From Duganella sp. CF458 (lineage in GTDB: Bacteria; Pseudomonadota; Gammaproteobacteria; Burkholderiales; Burkholderiaceae_D), in NCBI RefSeq assembly GCF_900113115.1, contig NZ_FOOF01000008.1, positions 239,293 to 303,292 on the forward strand: a stretch of DNA of 64,000 nucleotides. The letters are read 5' to 3'. Shown piece after piece: positions 17,830 to 27,842 of this stretch. The notes under the pieces were generated by a model, which saw only the letters and a list, made by a program, of their open reading frames with translations, ran no database searches and was not told the DNA's origin. Each line of letters starts with the position of its first letter. Positions within the stretch are counted from its first letter, which is position 1. Made by a program: the position numbers and the translations under genes.

Positions 17830-20418
17830 ATGCAGACTTTGATCGTATTTTGCCACCTGCGCTGGGATTTCGTGTTCCAGCGTCCCCAGCACCTGCTCAC
17901 CCGCCTGGCCAAGCATTACAAGGTGGTGGTGGTCGAAGAGCCGGTGCATGAGGAAGGGGAGGCGCGCATGGTCATCTCGCATCCCGCGCCCAACCTGACG
18001 GTATGCCAGCCGCATACGCCGGTACAGGCCCACGGCTTCCATGATGACCAGATCCCCTTGCTGCAACCCTTGGTGTCGGCGCTGGCGCCGGAAGGCGAAC
18101 AGGTGCTGGTCTGGTTCTACACGCCGATGGCGCTGCCGCTGCTGCAAGGCCTTCACCCTTCGCTGGTGATCTACGATTGCATGGACGAGCTGAGCGGCTT
18201 CAAGAATCCGCCCAAGCAGCTGCTGCAGCGCGAGACGGCCTTGCTGAATATTGCCGACCTGGTGTTTACCGGCGGCCCCAGCCTGTTTGAGGCCAAGCGC
18301 TCGCGCCACGACAATGCCCATTGTTTCCCGAGCAGCGTCGATGCCGCGCATTTCGGGCAGGCCCTGGTACGCAGCAATGACCACCCCCTGCAAGCGGCCA
18401 TCCCGCATCCGCGCCTGGGCTTTTTCGGCGTCATCGATGAGCGTTTCGACGCCGGCCTGGTGGCCGCTATCGCCGATGCGCATCCCGCGTGGCAGCTGGT
18501 GCTGGTAGGGCCGGTGTTCAAGATTGATCCTGCTTCGCTGCCGCAGCGCCGGAACGTCCATTACCTCGGCCAGCAATCCTACCAGGCCTTGCCGCAATTC
18601 CTTGCCGGCTGGGACGTTTGCCTGCTGCCGTTTGCGCTGAACGAGGCCACGCGCTTCATCAGTCCGACCAAGGTACTGGAATACATGGCGGCCGAACTGC
18701 CGATTGTGAGCACGGCGATCCGCGACGTCGAACAGCCCTATGGCGGCATCGTGGCCATCGGCCATGACCACCAGGAGTTCATTGCGCACTGCGAGGCGGC
18801 GTTGACGCAGGGTGCCGGGCAGGCCGCAGCCATGGTACAGGCCATGCGTGATGTGGTGGCCCGCACTTCATGGGATGCCACGGCTGAACACATGCTTGCG
18901 CTGATGGCGCAGACGGCGCCGGGAGGCAAAGCGGCACGCCTGGCCGGCGATACCGACGGCGCGGCCGCCAAGCTCAACCCGCTGCGCAGCCCAGCCAACA
19001 CGCCGCACTACGGCAGCATAGTGATTGGCGGTGGCCCGACCGGCTTGTCCACCGCCTACCATGTGGGCGCGGACAACCTGCTGCTGGAACGCAATTCTTC
19101 CGTCGGCGGCTGGTGCCGTTCGATCAAGGACGCTGGCTTCACTTTCGACTATGCCGGGCACATCATGTTCTCCAACGATCCATACGTGCTGGATCTGTAC
19201 GACAAGCTGCTGGGGGAGAACCAGCATTGGCAAATGCGCGAAGCCTGGGTTTACAGCAAGGATGTGTACACCCGCTATCCCTTCCAGGGCGCGCTCTATG
19301 GCTTGCCGCCGGACGTGATCAAGGAATGCATCCTGGGGGCGATCGAAGCCCGCTACGGCGAGGCAACAGCGACGCCTTCCTGCGCCAGCCCTGAAGTGGA
19401 GGATTGCTGCGCAGACGGCAGTGCCGAAGCAGCCAGGGCCGGCCCGCAGGCACGCGAACAGACGACGCAAAGTTTTGAGGAATTCATCTATAAGGTGTGG
19501 GGCGCGGGTATTGCGAAGCATTTCGCGATCCCCTATAACCGCAAGCTGTGGACCGTGCCGTTGAGCGAGATGGAAACCTCATGGCTGGGTGGCCGCGTGC
19601 CGCTGCCCAACCTGGCTGAGATCATCGACGGCGCTCTGCAGCCGGTGGCCCGTCCGATGGGGCCGAATGCACGTTTCGGCTACCCTCGCAAGGGCGGCTT
19701 CCAGGCGTTGATGAATGGCTTCCTGCCGCATATCCGGGGCAAGATCGAGCTCAACGCCGAAGTGGCCCAGGTGCTGCCGGAAGCGCATACCGTGACCCTG
19801 GCCGATGGGCGGCGCTTCCAGTACGAAAAGCTGGTCAGCACCATGCCGCTGCCGGAACTGGTGCGGCTGATCGGCACGGCAGCGCCACCCGAAGTGCGCG
19901 AAGCGGCACGCGGATTGCGCCATATCTCGATCCGCTGCGTGAATATCGGCATCGCACGCACGGGTGTCACCGACAAGCACTGGATCTACTATCCGGAAGA
20001 CAGCATTTTCCACCGCATCTTCGTGCAGGGAAATGCCAGCGGCGAATGCAATGCACCAGGCGGCTTCGGCTTCACTTGCGAGATTTCCTACTCGCCGTGG
20101 AAGCCCTTGCCGCTGGATGGCGACGCGCTGATCCAGCGCTGTATCGCAGACGCCATCAAGGTCGGTTTCATGCGCGCTGACGACAAGGTGCTGGTGGCCA
20201 ACCAGGTCGATATGCCGATCGCTTACGTGGTCTACGATCACCAGCGCGCGCGCAATGTGGCCACCGTCCGGGATTGGCTGGCCCAGCACGATATCCTGCT
20301 GGCGGGCCGCTACAGCGAGTGGGAATACTACAATTCCGACCATGCTTTCCTGGCCGGCAAACGGGCTGCGGAGCAGGTGGCGCGGCAGCGCAGCCGCGTG
20401 GCGCCACGGGCTTCCTGA
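17830..20418 (+). CDS. Fusion: glycosyltransferase + UDP-galactopyranose-mutase-like flavoprotein
   Basis: An 862-residue bidomain protein. Residues 1-375 look like a GT-B glycosyltransferase: FVFQRPQHLLTRLA at the start and TRFISPTKVLEYMAAELPIV near residue 275. Residues 393-862 are an FAD/NAD(P)-binding protein of the UDP-galactopyranose mutase / amine-oxidase type, with VIGGGPTGLSTAYH, GHIMFSN, YNRKLW and GYPRKGGFQALMNGF. An Ala/Glu/Cys-rich insert lies near residues 510-545. The start is the ATG with a GGAGAG ribosome-binding site. It could make and transfer galactofuranose or a related sugar in one polypeptide; this is inferred from the fusion. Confidence 0.82.
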   Translation: MQTLIVFCHLRWDFVFQRPQHLLTRLAKHYKVVVVEEPVHEEGEARMVISHPAPNLTVCQPHTPVQAHGFHDDQIPLLQPLVSALAPEGEQVLVWFYTPMALPLLQGLHPSLVIYDCMDELSGFKNPPKQLLQRETALLNIADLVFTGGPSLFEAKRSRHDNAHCFPSSVDAAHFGQALVRSNDHPLQAAIPHPRLGFFGVIDERFDAGLVAAIADAHPAWQLVLVGPVFKIDPASLPQRRNVHYLGQQSYQALPQFLAGWDVCLLPFALNEATRFISPTKVLEYMAAELPIVSTAIRDVEQPYGGIVAIGHDHQEFIAHCEAALTQGAGQAAAMVQAMRDVVARTSWDATAEHMLALMAQTAPGGKAARLAGDTDGAAAKLNPLRSPANTPHYGSIVIGGGPTGLSTAYHVGADNLLLERNSSVGGWCRSIKDAGFTFDYAGHIMFSNDPYVLDLYDKLLGENQHWQMREAWVYSKDVYTRYPFQGALYGLPPDVIKECILGAIEARYGEATATPSCASPEVEDCCADGSAEAARAGPQAREQTTQSFEEFIYKVWGAGIAKHFAIPYNRKLWTVPLSEMETSWLGGRVPLPNLAEIIDGALQPVARPMGPNARFGYPRKGGFQALMNGFLPHIRGKIELNAEVAQVLPEAHTVTLADGRRFQYEKLVSTMPLPELVRLIGTAAPPEVREAARGLRHISIRCVNIGIARTGVTDKHWIYYPEDSIFHRIFVQGNASGECNAPGGFGFTCEISYSPWKPLPLDGDALIQRCIADAIKVGFMRADDKVLVANQVDMPIAYVVYDHQRARNVATVRDWLAQHDILLAGRYSEWEYYNSDHAFLAGKRAAEQVARQRSRVAPRAS

Positions 20419-20433
20419 TCGGCGGCGGCGATC

Positions 20434-21582
20434 ATGAAGATCACGAAATTGAGTACATACCGGGTCGCCCCGCGCTGGATGTTCCTCAAGATCGAGACGG
20501 ACGAAGGTGTCAGCGGCTGGGGCGAGCCGGTGATCGAGGGCCGGGCGCGGACGGTGGAAGCCGCCGTGCACGAACTGGGCGAACTGCTGGTCGGGCAGGA
20601 ACCGTCGCGTATCAACGACCTGTGGCAAGCCATGTACCGTGGCGGCTTCTATCGCGGCGGCGCGGTGTTCATGAGCGCCATCGCCGGCATCGACCAGGCG
20701 CTGTGGGATATCAAGGGCAAGGTCCTGGGTGTGCCGGTGTATGAGCTGCTGGGCGGGCGGGTGCGCGATCGCATGAAGATTTACAGCTGGGTAGGTGGCG
20801 ACCGGCCGGCCGATATCGTGGCGGGCATCGAGACCTTGCGCGCGATCGGGCTGAATACCTTCAAGATGAACGGTACCGAGGAAATGGCCATGCTGGACAG
20901 TGCCGCAGCGGTCGACGCGGCGGTGGAACGCATTGCCGGCATCCGCGATGTGTTCGGCTACGAGATCGAATTCGGCATCGACTTCCATGGCCGCGTGGCC
21001 TGGCCCATGGCCAAGCCCTTGCTGCGGGCGCTGGAACCCTACCGGCCCTTGTTCGTGGAAGAGCCGGTGCTGGCCGAACAGTCCGAATACTACCGGCGCC
21101 TGTCCGACATGACCAGTATTCCGCTGGCAGCCGGCGAGCGCATGTTTTCGCGCTTCGAGTTCAAGAAAGTCCTGGAGCAGGGCGGCTTGGCCATCCTGCA
21201 GCCCGACCTGTCGCACGCCGGTGGCATTTCAGAGTGCCTGCGCATTGCCGCCATGGCCGAAGCCTACGATGTCACGCTGGCGCCGCATTGTCCGCTTGGG
21301 CCGGTGGCGCTGGCCGCCTGCCTGCAGGTGGACTTCGTTGCCTACAACGCGGTGCTGCAGGAGCAGAGCATGGGCATCCATTACAACCAGGGCGCCGAAC
21401 TGCTGGACTATGTCCACAATGCGGCCGACTTCCGCATGGAGGGCGGCTATATCGCACCCTTGCCGCTGCCGGGCCTGGGTGTCGATATCAACGAGGAACG
21501 GGTCATCGAAGCCAGCCGCGCCGCGCCCGATTGGCGCAACCCGCTGTGGCGGCATGCCGATGGCAGTGTGGCCGAATGGTAG
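20434..21582 (+). CDS. dgoD: D-galactonate dehydratase
   Basis: A 382-residue enolase-superfamily dehydratase that turns D-galactonate into 2-dehydro-3-deoxygalactonate. It begins [20 protein letters not shown]. Metal ligands are in [10 protein letters not shown] (Asp), FVEEPV (Glu) and AAGERMFSR (Glu), and the catalytic base in LAPHCPLGP (His). The N-terminal RGGFYRGG is characteristic of DgoD. It is followed by dgoK and dgoA with overlaps, making the assignment very safe. Confidence 0.95.
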   Translation: MKITKLSTYRVAPRWMFLKIETDEGVSGWGEPVIEGRARTVEAAVHELGELLVGQEPSRINDLWQAMYRGGFYRGGAVFMSAIAGIDQALWDIKGKVLGVPVYELLGGRVRDRMKIYSWVGGDRPADIVAGIETLRAIGLNTFKMNGTEEMAMLDSAAAVDAAVERIAGIRDVFGYEIEFGIDFHGRVAWPMAKPLLRALEPYRPLFVEEPVLAEQSEYYRRLSDMTSIPLAAGERMFSRFEFKKVLEQGGLAILQPDLSHAGGISECLRIAAMAEAYDVTLAPHCPLGPVALAACLQVDFVAYNAVLQEQSMGIHYNQGAELLDYVHNAADFRMEGGYIAPLPLPGLGVDINEERVIEASRAAPDWRNPLWRHADGSVAEW

Positions 21583-22478
21583 CGCCAGCCTGCCTGCTGG
21601 GCATCGACTGGGGCACCAGCAACCGGCGCGCCTATGTGATCGGCGCAGACGGCGCCTGCCTGCGAAAGCATGAAGACGCCTTGGGCGCGCTTGCCGCGCA
21701 GGGCCATTTCGCCGAGGCGTTGCAGGCTTTGCGGCAGCAGCTCGACCTCGATGCCCTGGTTCCAGTGGTCATGTCGGGCATGGTGGGCAGCGCGCAAGGC
21801 TGGCAGGAAGTGGCCTACCTCGATAGCAGCGTGCCGCTGGCGCGCTTGCCCGACACGCTGGTGCCGGTCAGCGGCGCCGCCGGCTGTTTCATCGTTCCAG
21901 GCTACTGCTATCGCGAACATGGCAGCATCGATGTCATGCGCGGCGAGGAAACCCAGCTCCTCGGGGCGCTTTTGCGCCAGCATGGCGATGGCAGTTATGT
22001 ACTGCCGGGCACGCACAGCAAATGGGTGGAAGTGAGCGATGGCACGATTTCGCGCCTGACCACCTACATCACGGGCGAGCTGTATGCAGCATTGCGCTCA
22101 TCGGGCACCCTGGCTGGGCTGATGGCCGAAGGGCAAGCGGATGCCGAAGCCCTGCGTGCCGGCGCCAACCGTGCGCAAAGCGCCGAAGCCCTGAGCCATA
22201 CTCTGTTCGAGGCGCGCGCCCGCGTCGTGGCGGGCGGGTCGAGTGCCGGTGAAACGCGTTCCTATGTCAGCGGCCTGCTGATCGGCACCGAGTTCGCAGC
22301 GCGCCGTGACGAGGCGCCAGCCGGCGCCGGCGGCATGCCAGTGCTGCACCTGATCGCGTCGCATGAGTTGACGGCGCCGTACCGCGAAGTGGCGCAAATG
22401 CTCGGCTATGCCACGCAGCTGATCGACCCGGACCAGGCTTACTGCGCAGCGCTGGCACGCTTCATGGAGGCAATCTGA
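21576..22478 (+). CDS. dgoK: 2-dehydro-3-deoxygalactonokinase
   Basis: A 300-residue kinase that phosphorylates 2-dehydro-3-deoxygalactonate at C6. [13 protein letters not shown] at the N-terminus is the phosphate 1 motif of this ASKHA kinase; [10 protein letters not shown] and [11 protein letters not shown] are family landmarks. The ATG lies inside the end of dgoD (7-base overlap), and the stop overlaps the dgoA start (TGATG). Confidence 0.94.
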   Translation: MVAPACLLGIDWGTSNRRAYVIGADGACLRKHEDALGALAAQGHFAEALQALRQQLDLDALVPVVMSGMVGSAQGWQEVAYLDSSVPLARLPDTLVPVSGAAGCFIVPGYCYREHGSIDVMRGEETQLLGALLRQHGDGSYVLPGTHSKWVEVSDGTISRLTTYITGELYAALRSSGTLAGLMAEGQADAEALRAGANRAQSAEALSHTLFEARARVVAGGSSAGETRSYVSGLLIGTEFAARRDEAPAGAGGMPVLHLIASHELTAPYREVAQMLGYATQLIDPDQAYCAALARFMEAI

Positions 22479-23095
22479 TGAGCGCAATCGACGACTATCA
22501 GCCGCCATTGGTGGCGATCCTGCGGGGCCTGACGGAGGCGGAGGCGCCGGCCGTCGCAGCGGCACTGTTCTACAGCGGTTTCCGCATCCTCGAAGTGCCC
22601 TTGAACCGGCCGGGCGCGCTCGAATGCATCCGCCTGCTGGACCGCATCAAGCCCGGTGATGCACTGGTCGGCGGCGGCACCATGACAACGGTTGCCGACG
22701 TCGATGCCGTCCATGCCGCCGGCGGCCGCATCATGGTGGCCCCGAACTTCGATCCGGCCGTCATGCAGCGTGCCCGCGCACTGGGCATGCTGACGCTGCC
22801 TGGCGTTGCCACCCCGACCGAAGCCTTGGCGGCCTTGGCCGCGGGTGCCGACGCCATCAAATGGTTCCCGGCCGAGACGCTTGGGCCGAGCGGGCTGCGC
22901 AGCGTGAAGACCATCCTGCCGCCGTCGGCCAGGTTATGGCCCGTCGGCGGGGTGAGCGCGGGAAACCTGCACGAATGGATGCGCGCCGGCGCCGATGGAT
23001 TCGGGATCGGCGGCCGCCTGTATGAGCCGGGCATCGCCTTGCCCGAGCTGGAGTCAAGGGCGCGCGAACTGGTCGCGGCCTGGCGCGCGCGATGA
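22478..23095 (+). CDS. dgoA: 2-dehydro-3-deoxy-6-phosphogalactonate aldolase
   Basis: A 205-residue class I KDPG-type aldolase that splits the sugar acid to pyruvate and glyceraldehyde 3-phosphate. The Schiff-base lysine is in ADAIKWFPAE, and AILRGLTEAEA at the N-terminus carries the catalytic glutamate. GVATPTEALAALAAGAD is the usual phosphate-binding region. It is coupled to both neighbours by four-base or shorter overlaps. Confidence 0.94.
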   Translation: MSAIDDYQPPLVAILRGLTEAEAPAVAAALFYSGFRILEVPLNRPGALECIRLLDRIKPGDALVGGGTMTTVADVDAVHAAGGRIMVAPNFDPAVMQRARALGMLTLPGVATPTEALAALAAGADAIKWFPAETLGPSGLRSVKTILPPSARLWPVGGVSAGNLHEWMRAGADGFGIGGRLYEPGIALPELESRARELVAAWRAR

Positions 23096-24141
23096 AGCCT
23101 TGTGTCGACAGCCGGCTGTTTGGCGAGCTCGCCAATGGCGAGCCGGTGATGGAGTTCACGCTCGACAACGGGCAGGGCATGCTGTTGTCCGTGCTCGATT
23201 ATGGCTGCATCATCCGCAGCTGGCGTGTGCTGGCGCGGCACGGTGCGCCGGTCGATTTCGTGCTGGGCTTCGACACCTTGCTCGATTACGAGCGCGACAC
23301 GGCATACTTCGGCGCCGTGGTGGGGCGCTTCGCCAACCGGATTGGCGGCGGCCGCTACCAAAGCGATGGCAACCATGTCCAATTGACGCAGAACGAGGGC
23401 GGGAATCACCTGCACGGCGGGCGGCGCGGCTTTCACAAGCAATGCTGGCAGGGGCATGCCAGCGGCGACAACGAGCTGGCCCGCATCAGCATGTGCCGCC
23501 TCAGCCGCGATGGCGAGGAAGGCTATCCCGGCAACCTGCTGGTCATGGTGACTTATGAGCTCACTGCCAGCGGCGAACTGCGCTGCTGCTACCAGGCCAT
23601 CCCCGACCAGCCAACGCCGGTCAGCATCAGCCAGCACAGTTACTTCAATCTGGCAGGCGAGGGCGATATCCTTGGGCATGAACTGTGCGTCGACGCGGCA
23701 CGCTACCTGCCGGTGGGGCCGGAGTTGCTGCCGACAGGGCAGCTGCAAGAGGTGGACGGCGGGCCGTTCGATTTTCGCCTCAGGCGGCGGATCGGCAACG
23801 CCTTGGCCGAGGCGCACCCGCAACTCGCGCTGGCCCATGGTTATGACCACAATTTCGTGCTGGCGCGCGGACCGGGGCCGCAGGCCAGCCTGGCCGACCC
23901 GGCCTCGGGCCGCCGGATGGATATCTATACCAACTGCCCCGGGCTGCAGTTCTACAGCGGGAATTACCTCGACGGCACGCTGGGCGGCAAGGGGCGCGAC
24001 TTGACGCGCCATGCCGGGCTGTGCCTGGAGCCGCAGCATTTCCCGGATGCGCCGAACCAGCCCGGTTTCCCCGATGCGATCTGCCGTCCCGGTGCTCCCT
24101 ACAGCGCGAACACGCGCTACGTCATCGACAGGTGGAGGTGA
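23092..24141 (+). CDS. galM: Aldose 1-epimerase
   Basis: A 349-residue mutarotase that interconverts alpha and beta anomers of galactose or other aldoses. Catalytic histidines are in GNHLHGGRRGF and SQHSYFNLAG, and the glutamate in LEPQHFPD. It starts with a four-base overlap with dgoA. In this operon it would supply the beta anomer to a sugar dehydrogenase, but no such dehydrogenase gene is visible in the window. Confidence 0.92.
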   Translation: MKPCVDSRLFGELANGEPVMEFTLDNGQGMLLSVLDYGCIIRSWRVLARHGAPVDFVLGFDTLLDYERDTAYFGAVVGRFANRIGGGRYQSDGNHVQLTQNEGGNHLHGGRRGFHKQCWQGHASGDNELARISMCRLSRDGEEGYPGNLLVMVTYELTASGELRCCYQAIPDQPTPVSISQHSYFNLAGEGDILGHELCVDAARYLPVGPELLPTGQLQEVDGGPFDFRLRRRIGNALAEAHPQLALAHGYDHNFVLARGPGPQASLADPASGRRMDIYTNCPGLQFYSGNYLDGTLGGKGRDLTRHAGLCLEPQHFPDAPNQPGFPDAICRPGAPYSANTRYVIDRWR

Positions 24142-24142
24142 A

Positions 24143-25021
24143 ATGGAGCTGATTGTCGATGCCCAGAATGCGCTGGGCGAATGCATTGTCTGGTGCGGGC
24201 GCACGCAAGCGCTGCTGTGGACCGATATCCTGGGCCGCAAGCTGTGGCGCCACCGTCCTTCCAGCGGGGAAACCAGGCAATGGGACATGCCGGAGCGCCT
24301 GGCATCGTTCGCGCTGACCGCCGCGGAAGGCCGCTTGCTGCTTGGCCTGGAAAGCCGCTTGGCCTGGTTCGACTTGGCCACGGGCGAGGCGATGACCATC
24401 GTTGAGGTCGAAGCCGATGTTGCCGCAACCCGGATCAACGATGGCCGCTGCGACCGCCAGGGGCGCTTCGTGTTCGGCACCATGAACGAGGCAATCGGCA
24501 GGGCGCCGGTCGGACGCTTTTACCGGCTTGGCCACAATCGCCAGCTCGAACTGCTGCCGTTGTCGCCGGTGGCAATTGCCAACAGCATCTGCTTTAGCCC
24601 GGACGGCGCCACCATGTACTTCTGCGACTCCTTGTCCGGCTTGATCCGCTGTTGCGATTACGGCGACGACGTATCGGGCGAACGTATCTTCGCCCACCTG
24701 CCGCCGGGCTGCGGCGAGCCCGATGGCTCCGTGGTCGATGCCGACGGTTTCCTGTGGAATGCCGAATGGGGCGCGAGCCGGATCGTGCGCTACCGGCCCG
24801 ACGGCAGCGTCGAGCGCGCCGTCGCGGTCCCGGTCAGCCAACCGACTTGCCCGGTGTTTGGCGGACCGGACTTGAACCAGCTCTTCGTGACCAGCGCCCT
24901 GGTGGACCTGCTCGAAAGCGAGCGCTATGCCGGCGGCGTATTCGGCATGCCGGTGACGGATGCGGTCGGCCTGCCGGAAGTCCGTTTCGGCGCTAAAATG
25001 GGCGATGACTCAGCAATTTGA
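24143..25021 (+). CDS. SMP-30/gluconolactonase family sugar lactonase
   Basis: A 292-residue six-bladed beta-propeller lactonase. The metal site is visible: Glu in LGECIVW, Asn in RINDGRCD and Asp in EPDGSVVD. In a galactonate operon the likely substrate is D-galactono-lactone (compare the arabino/galactonolactonases of beta-proteobacteria). The ATG has a GGAGGTGAA ribosome-binding site inside the galM stop region. Confidence 0.9.
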   Translation: MELIVDAQNALGECIVWCGRTQALLWTDILGRKLWRHRPSSGETRQWDMPERLASFALTAAEGRLLLGLESRLAWFDLATGEAMTIVEVEADVAATRINDGRCDRQGRFVFGTMNEAIGRAPVGRFYRLGHNRQLELLPLSPVAIANSICFSPDGATMYFCDSLSGLIRCCDYGDDVSGERIFAHLPPGCGEPDGSVVDADGFLWNAEWGASRIVRYRPDGSVERAVAVPVSQPTCPVFGGPDLNQLFVTSALVDLLESERYAGGVFGMPVTDAVGLPEVRFGAKMGDDSAI

Positions 25022-25595
25022 ACACTTCAAGCCAGTTGCGCTGAACCACGCCAGCCGCCTGCTCAACCACGGCCCCACCGTCCTTGTCGCCAGTGCCCAT
25101 GAAGGGCGCCGCAATATCATGGCCGCGGCCTGGTCGATGCCGGTGGAATTCACGCCGCCGCGCATCGCCGTCGTGATCGACAAGCATACCTTCAGCCGCG
25201 AACTGATCGCTGCCAGCGGCGTGTTCGCGCTCTGCATTCCGGGCGCCGCAGCGGCGGACCTGGCTTACGCGGTCGGCACGGCGAGCGGCCGGGAAAGCGA
25301 TAAATTCGCGCGCTTCGGCATCGAGGCGCGGACCGGGGAAGCCACCGGCGCGCCGCTGATCGCCTCGGGCTGCGTAGCCTGGCTCGAATGCCGCCTGATC
25401 CCTGAGCGCCATGCCGAAGATGCGTACGACACCTGCTTCGCCGAAGTGGTCGCCGCCGCGGCGGATGAACGTGTATTTTCCGAAGGGCATTGGTCATTCC
25501 GCGAGGACAATGCCGACCTGCATACGCTGCACCATCTTGGTGCCGGTGTGTTTGCGCGCGCGAGTACGATGATAAAGGCGAAAGCGCTCCCTTGA
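25005..25595 (+). CDS. Flavin reductase family protein
   Basis: A 196-residue FMN-binding split-barrel protein. NHGPTVLVASAHEGRRNIMAA and PPRIAVVIDKHTFS fit the flavin reductase-like family (flavoredoxin type), and the GVFALCIPG segment is a common family landmark. It overlaps the lactonase end by 17 bases in another frame, so it is co-transcribed with the galactonate genes although no role in that pathway is obvious. Confidence 0.82.
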   Translation: MTQQFEHFKPVALNHASRLLNHGPTVLVASAHEGRRNIMAAAWSMPVEFTPPRIAVVIDKHTFSRELIAASGVFALCIPGAAAADLAYAVGTASGRESDKFARFGIEARTGEATGAPLIASGCVAWLECRLIPERHAEDAYDTCFAEVVAAAADERVFSEGHWSFREDNADLHTLHHLGAGVFARASTMIKAKALP

Positions 25596-25646
25596 TTTCT
25601 TGTTGAGCCGCCCAATCTTCGCACTCCTGTTACTGATAGAATCGAA

Positions 25647-25663
25647 GATGCCCGCAAGGCATC
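25647..25663 (+). promoter_or_regulatory. Stem-loop in the fusA leader
   Basis: GATGCC and GGCATC form a perfect six-base stem with a five-base loop, ending five bases before the AAGGAG ribosome-binding site of the elongation factor G gene. It could influence translation or mRNA stability; no known leader family was recognised. Confidence 0.3.
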
Positions 25664-25679
25664 GTTCAAGGAGATTGTG

Positions 25680-27794
25680 ATGAGCCGCAAGACACCTATC
25701 GAGCGTTACCGCAATATCGGCATCAGCGCCCACATCGACGCTGGCAAGACCACGACGACGGAGCGCATCCTGTTTTACACCGGGGTCAACCACAAGCTGG
25801 GCGAGGTGCACAATGGCGCCGCGACCATGGACTGGATGGAACAGGAGCAGGAACGCGGCATCACCATCACCTCGGCAGCCACCACCGCCTTCTGGAAAGG
25901 CATGGGCGGCAATTTCCCCGAGCACCGGATCAATATCATCGACACGCCGGGGCACGTCGACTTCACGATCGAAGTCGAGCGCTCGATGCGCGTGCTCGAT
26001 GGCGCGGTCATGGTGTACGACTCGGTCGGCGGCGTGCAGCCGCAGTCGGAAACCGTCTGGCGCCAGGCCAACAAGTACAAGGTGCCGCGCCTTGCCTTCG
26101 TCAACAAGATGGACCGGGTTGGCGCGGACTTCTTCCGCGTGCAGCAGCAGATCAAGGACCGCCTGAAGGGCACCGCCGTGCCGATCCAGATCCCGATCGG
26201 CGCCGAGGAAAACTTCCATGGCGTGGTCGACCTGGTCAAGATGCGCGCCATCATGTGGGACGACGAGACGCTGGGCGTCAAGTTCACCTATGAAGACATA
26301 CCCGCCAGTTTACAAGACCTGGCGCAGCAGTGGCACGACCATATGATCGAGGCCGCCGCTGAAGCGACGCCCGAACTGACGGAGAAATACCTGAACGGCG
26401 AAACGCTGACCGAAGACGAGATCAAGGCCGCGCTGCGCGCGCGCACCATCCGTAACGAGATCGTGCCGATGCTGGCCGGCAGCGCCTTCAAGAATCGCGG
26501 CGTGCAGGCCATGCTCGATGCGGTGATCGAGTACCTGCCGTCGCCGGTCGACGTGCCGGCGATCGCGGGCCACGATGAGGACGACAAGGAAATCGAGCGC
26601 CATCCTTCGGATGAGGAGCCGTTCTCCGCGCTCGCCTTCAAGATCATGACCGACCCGTTTGTGGGCCAGTTGACGTTCTTCCGCGTGTATTCGGGCATCG
26701 TCAATTCCGGCGATACGGTCTACAACCCGACCAAGACGCAGAAGGAACGCCTGGGACGCATCCTGCAGATGCACGCCAACGAGCGCAAGGAGATCAAGGA
26801 AGTGTTCGCGGGCGATATCGCGGCCGCCGTGGGCTTGAAGAACGTGACCACCGGTGACACGCTCAGCAATCCGGACCAGGTCATCATCCTGGAGAAGATG
26901 GTGTTCCCCGAGCCTGTGATTTCGCAGGCGGTGGAACCGAAGACCAAGGCCGACCAGGAGAAGATGGCGATTGCCCTGAACCGCCTGGCGCAGGAGGATC
27001 CGTCGTTCCGCGTGCATACCGACGAGGAATCGGGCCAGACCATCATGTCCGGCATGGGCGAGCTGCACCTGGAAATCCTGGTGGACCGCATGCGCCGCGA
27101 GTTCAGCGTCGAAACGACGGTGGGCAAGCCCCAGGTGGCGTATCGAGAAACCGTGACCAAAGCGGTGAGCGATATCGAGGGCAAGTTCATCAAGCAGTCA
27201 GGCGGCAAGGGGCAGTACGGCCACGTGGTGCTGAAGCTGGAACCGATGGAAGCGGGCAAAGGCTTCGAGTTCGTCGACGCCATCAAGGGCGGTGTGGTGC
27301 CGCGCGAGTTCATTCCGGCGGTGGAGAAGGGGATCCGCGAGACGCTGACCACCGGCGTACTGGCGGGCTACCCGGTGGTCGACGTGCGCGCCACGCTGAC
27401 CTTCGGCTCCTACCACGACGTGGATTCGAACGAGAACGCCTTCCGCATGGCCGGTTCGATGGCGTTCAAGGAAGGCATGCGCAAGGCTGACGCGCAGTTG
27501 CTGGAGCCGATGATGCACGTCGAGGTGGAGACACCCGAGGAATTCATGGGCAATGTGATGGGCGACCTGACCACGCGGCGTGGCATGGTGCAGGGCATGG
27601 ACGAAATTCCGGGAGGCGGCGGCAAGCAGGTTCGCGCGCTGGTGCCGCTGGCGGAGATGTTCGGCTACTCGACCTCGCTGCGTTCGCTGACGCAGGGCCG
27701 GGCCACCTACACCATGGAGTTCCAGCACTACGCGGCGGTGCCGAGGCACATCCTCGACCAGGTGGCGACGGCCCGCGCCTCAGCAAGGCACTGA
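25680..27794 (+). CDS. fusA: Elongation factor G (probable second copy)
   Basis: A 704-residue translational GTPase that moves tRNAs and mRNA through the ribosome. G1 is [15 protein letters not shown]3 DTPGHVD, G4 NKMD; all five domains are present at normal length. The gene is not in the str operon: there is no rpsL, rpsG or tuf beside it. That suggests a paralogue (fusA2), common in beta-proteobacteria. The ATG follows AAGGAG; a GTG three bases upstream is less likely. Confidence 0.93.
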   Translation: MSRKTPIERYRNIGISAHIDAGKTTTTERILFYTGVNHKLGEVHNGAATMDWMEQEQERGITITSAATTAFWKGMGGNFPEHRINIIDTPGHVDFTIEVERSMRVLDGAVMVYDSVGGVQPQSETVWRQANKYKVPRLAFVNKMDRVGADFFRVQQQIKDRLKGTAVPIQIPIGAEENFHGVVDLVKMRAIMWDDETLGVKFTYEDIPASLQDLAQQWHDHMIEAAAEATPELTEKYLNGETLTEDEIKAALRARTIRNEIVPMLAGSAFKNRGVQAMLDAVIEYLPSPVDVPAIAGHDEDDKEIERHPSDEEPFSALAFKIMTDPFVGQLTFFRVYSGIVNSGDTVYNPTKTQKERLGRILQMHANERKEIKEVFAGDIAAAVGLKNVTTGDTLSNPDQVIILEKMVFPEPVISQAVEPKTKADQEKMAIALNRLAQEDPSFRVHTDEESGQTIMSGMGELHLEILVDRMRREFSVETTVGKPQVAYRETVTKAVSDIEGKFIKQSGGKGQYGHVVLKLEPMEAGKGFEFVDAIKGGVVPREFIPAVEKGIRETLTTGVLAGYPVVDVRATLTFGSYHDVDSNENAFRMAGSMAFKEGMRKADAQLLEPMMHVEVETPEEFMGNVMGDLTTRRGMVQGMDEIPGGGGKQVRALVPLAEMFGYSTSLRSLTQGRATYTMEFQHYAAVPRHILDQVATARASARH

Positions 27795-27806
27795 GCGGGG
27801 CACCAG

Positions 27807-27842
27807 GCCGCGCATTAAGCCGCGCACTAAGCCGCGCATTAA
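27807..27842. repeat. Three tandem 12-base repeats at a gene end
   Basis: GCCGCGCATTAA, GCCGCGCACTAA and GCCGCGCATTAA follow directly. Read on the minus strand they give TAA, TAG and TAA stop codons 12 bases apart in the same frame; the first is the stop of the GGDEF/EAL gene. The repeat lies in the 44-base gap between fusA and that gene. Confidence 0.75.

Noticed and set aside
27807..27842. Possible CRISPR-like array
   Set aside because: Units are directly adjacent, 12 bases long and without spacers.
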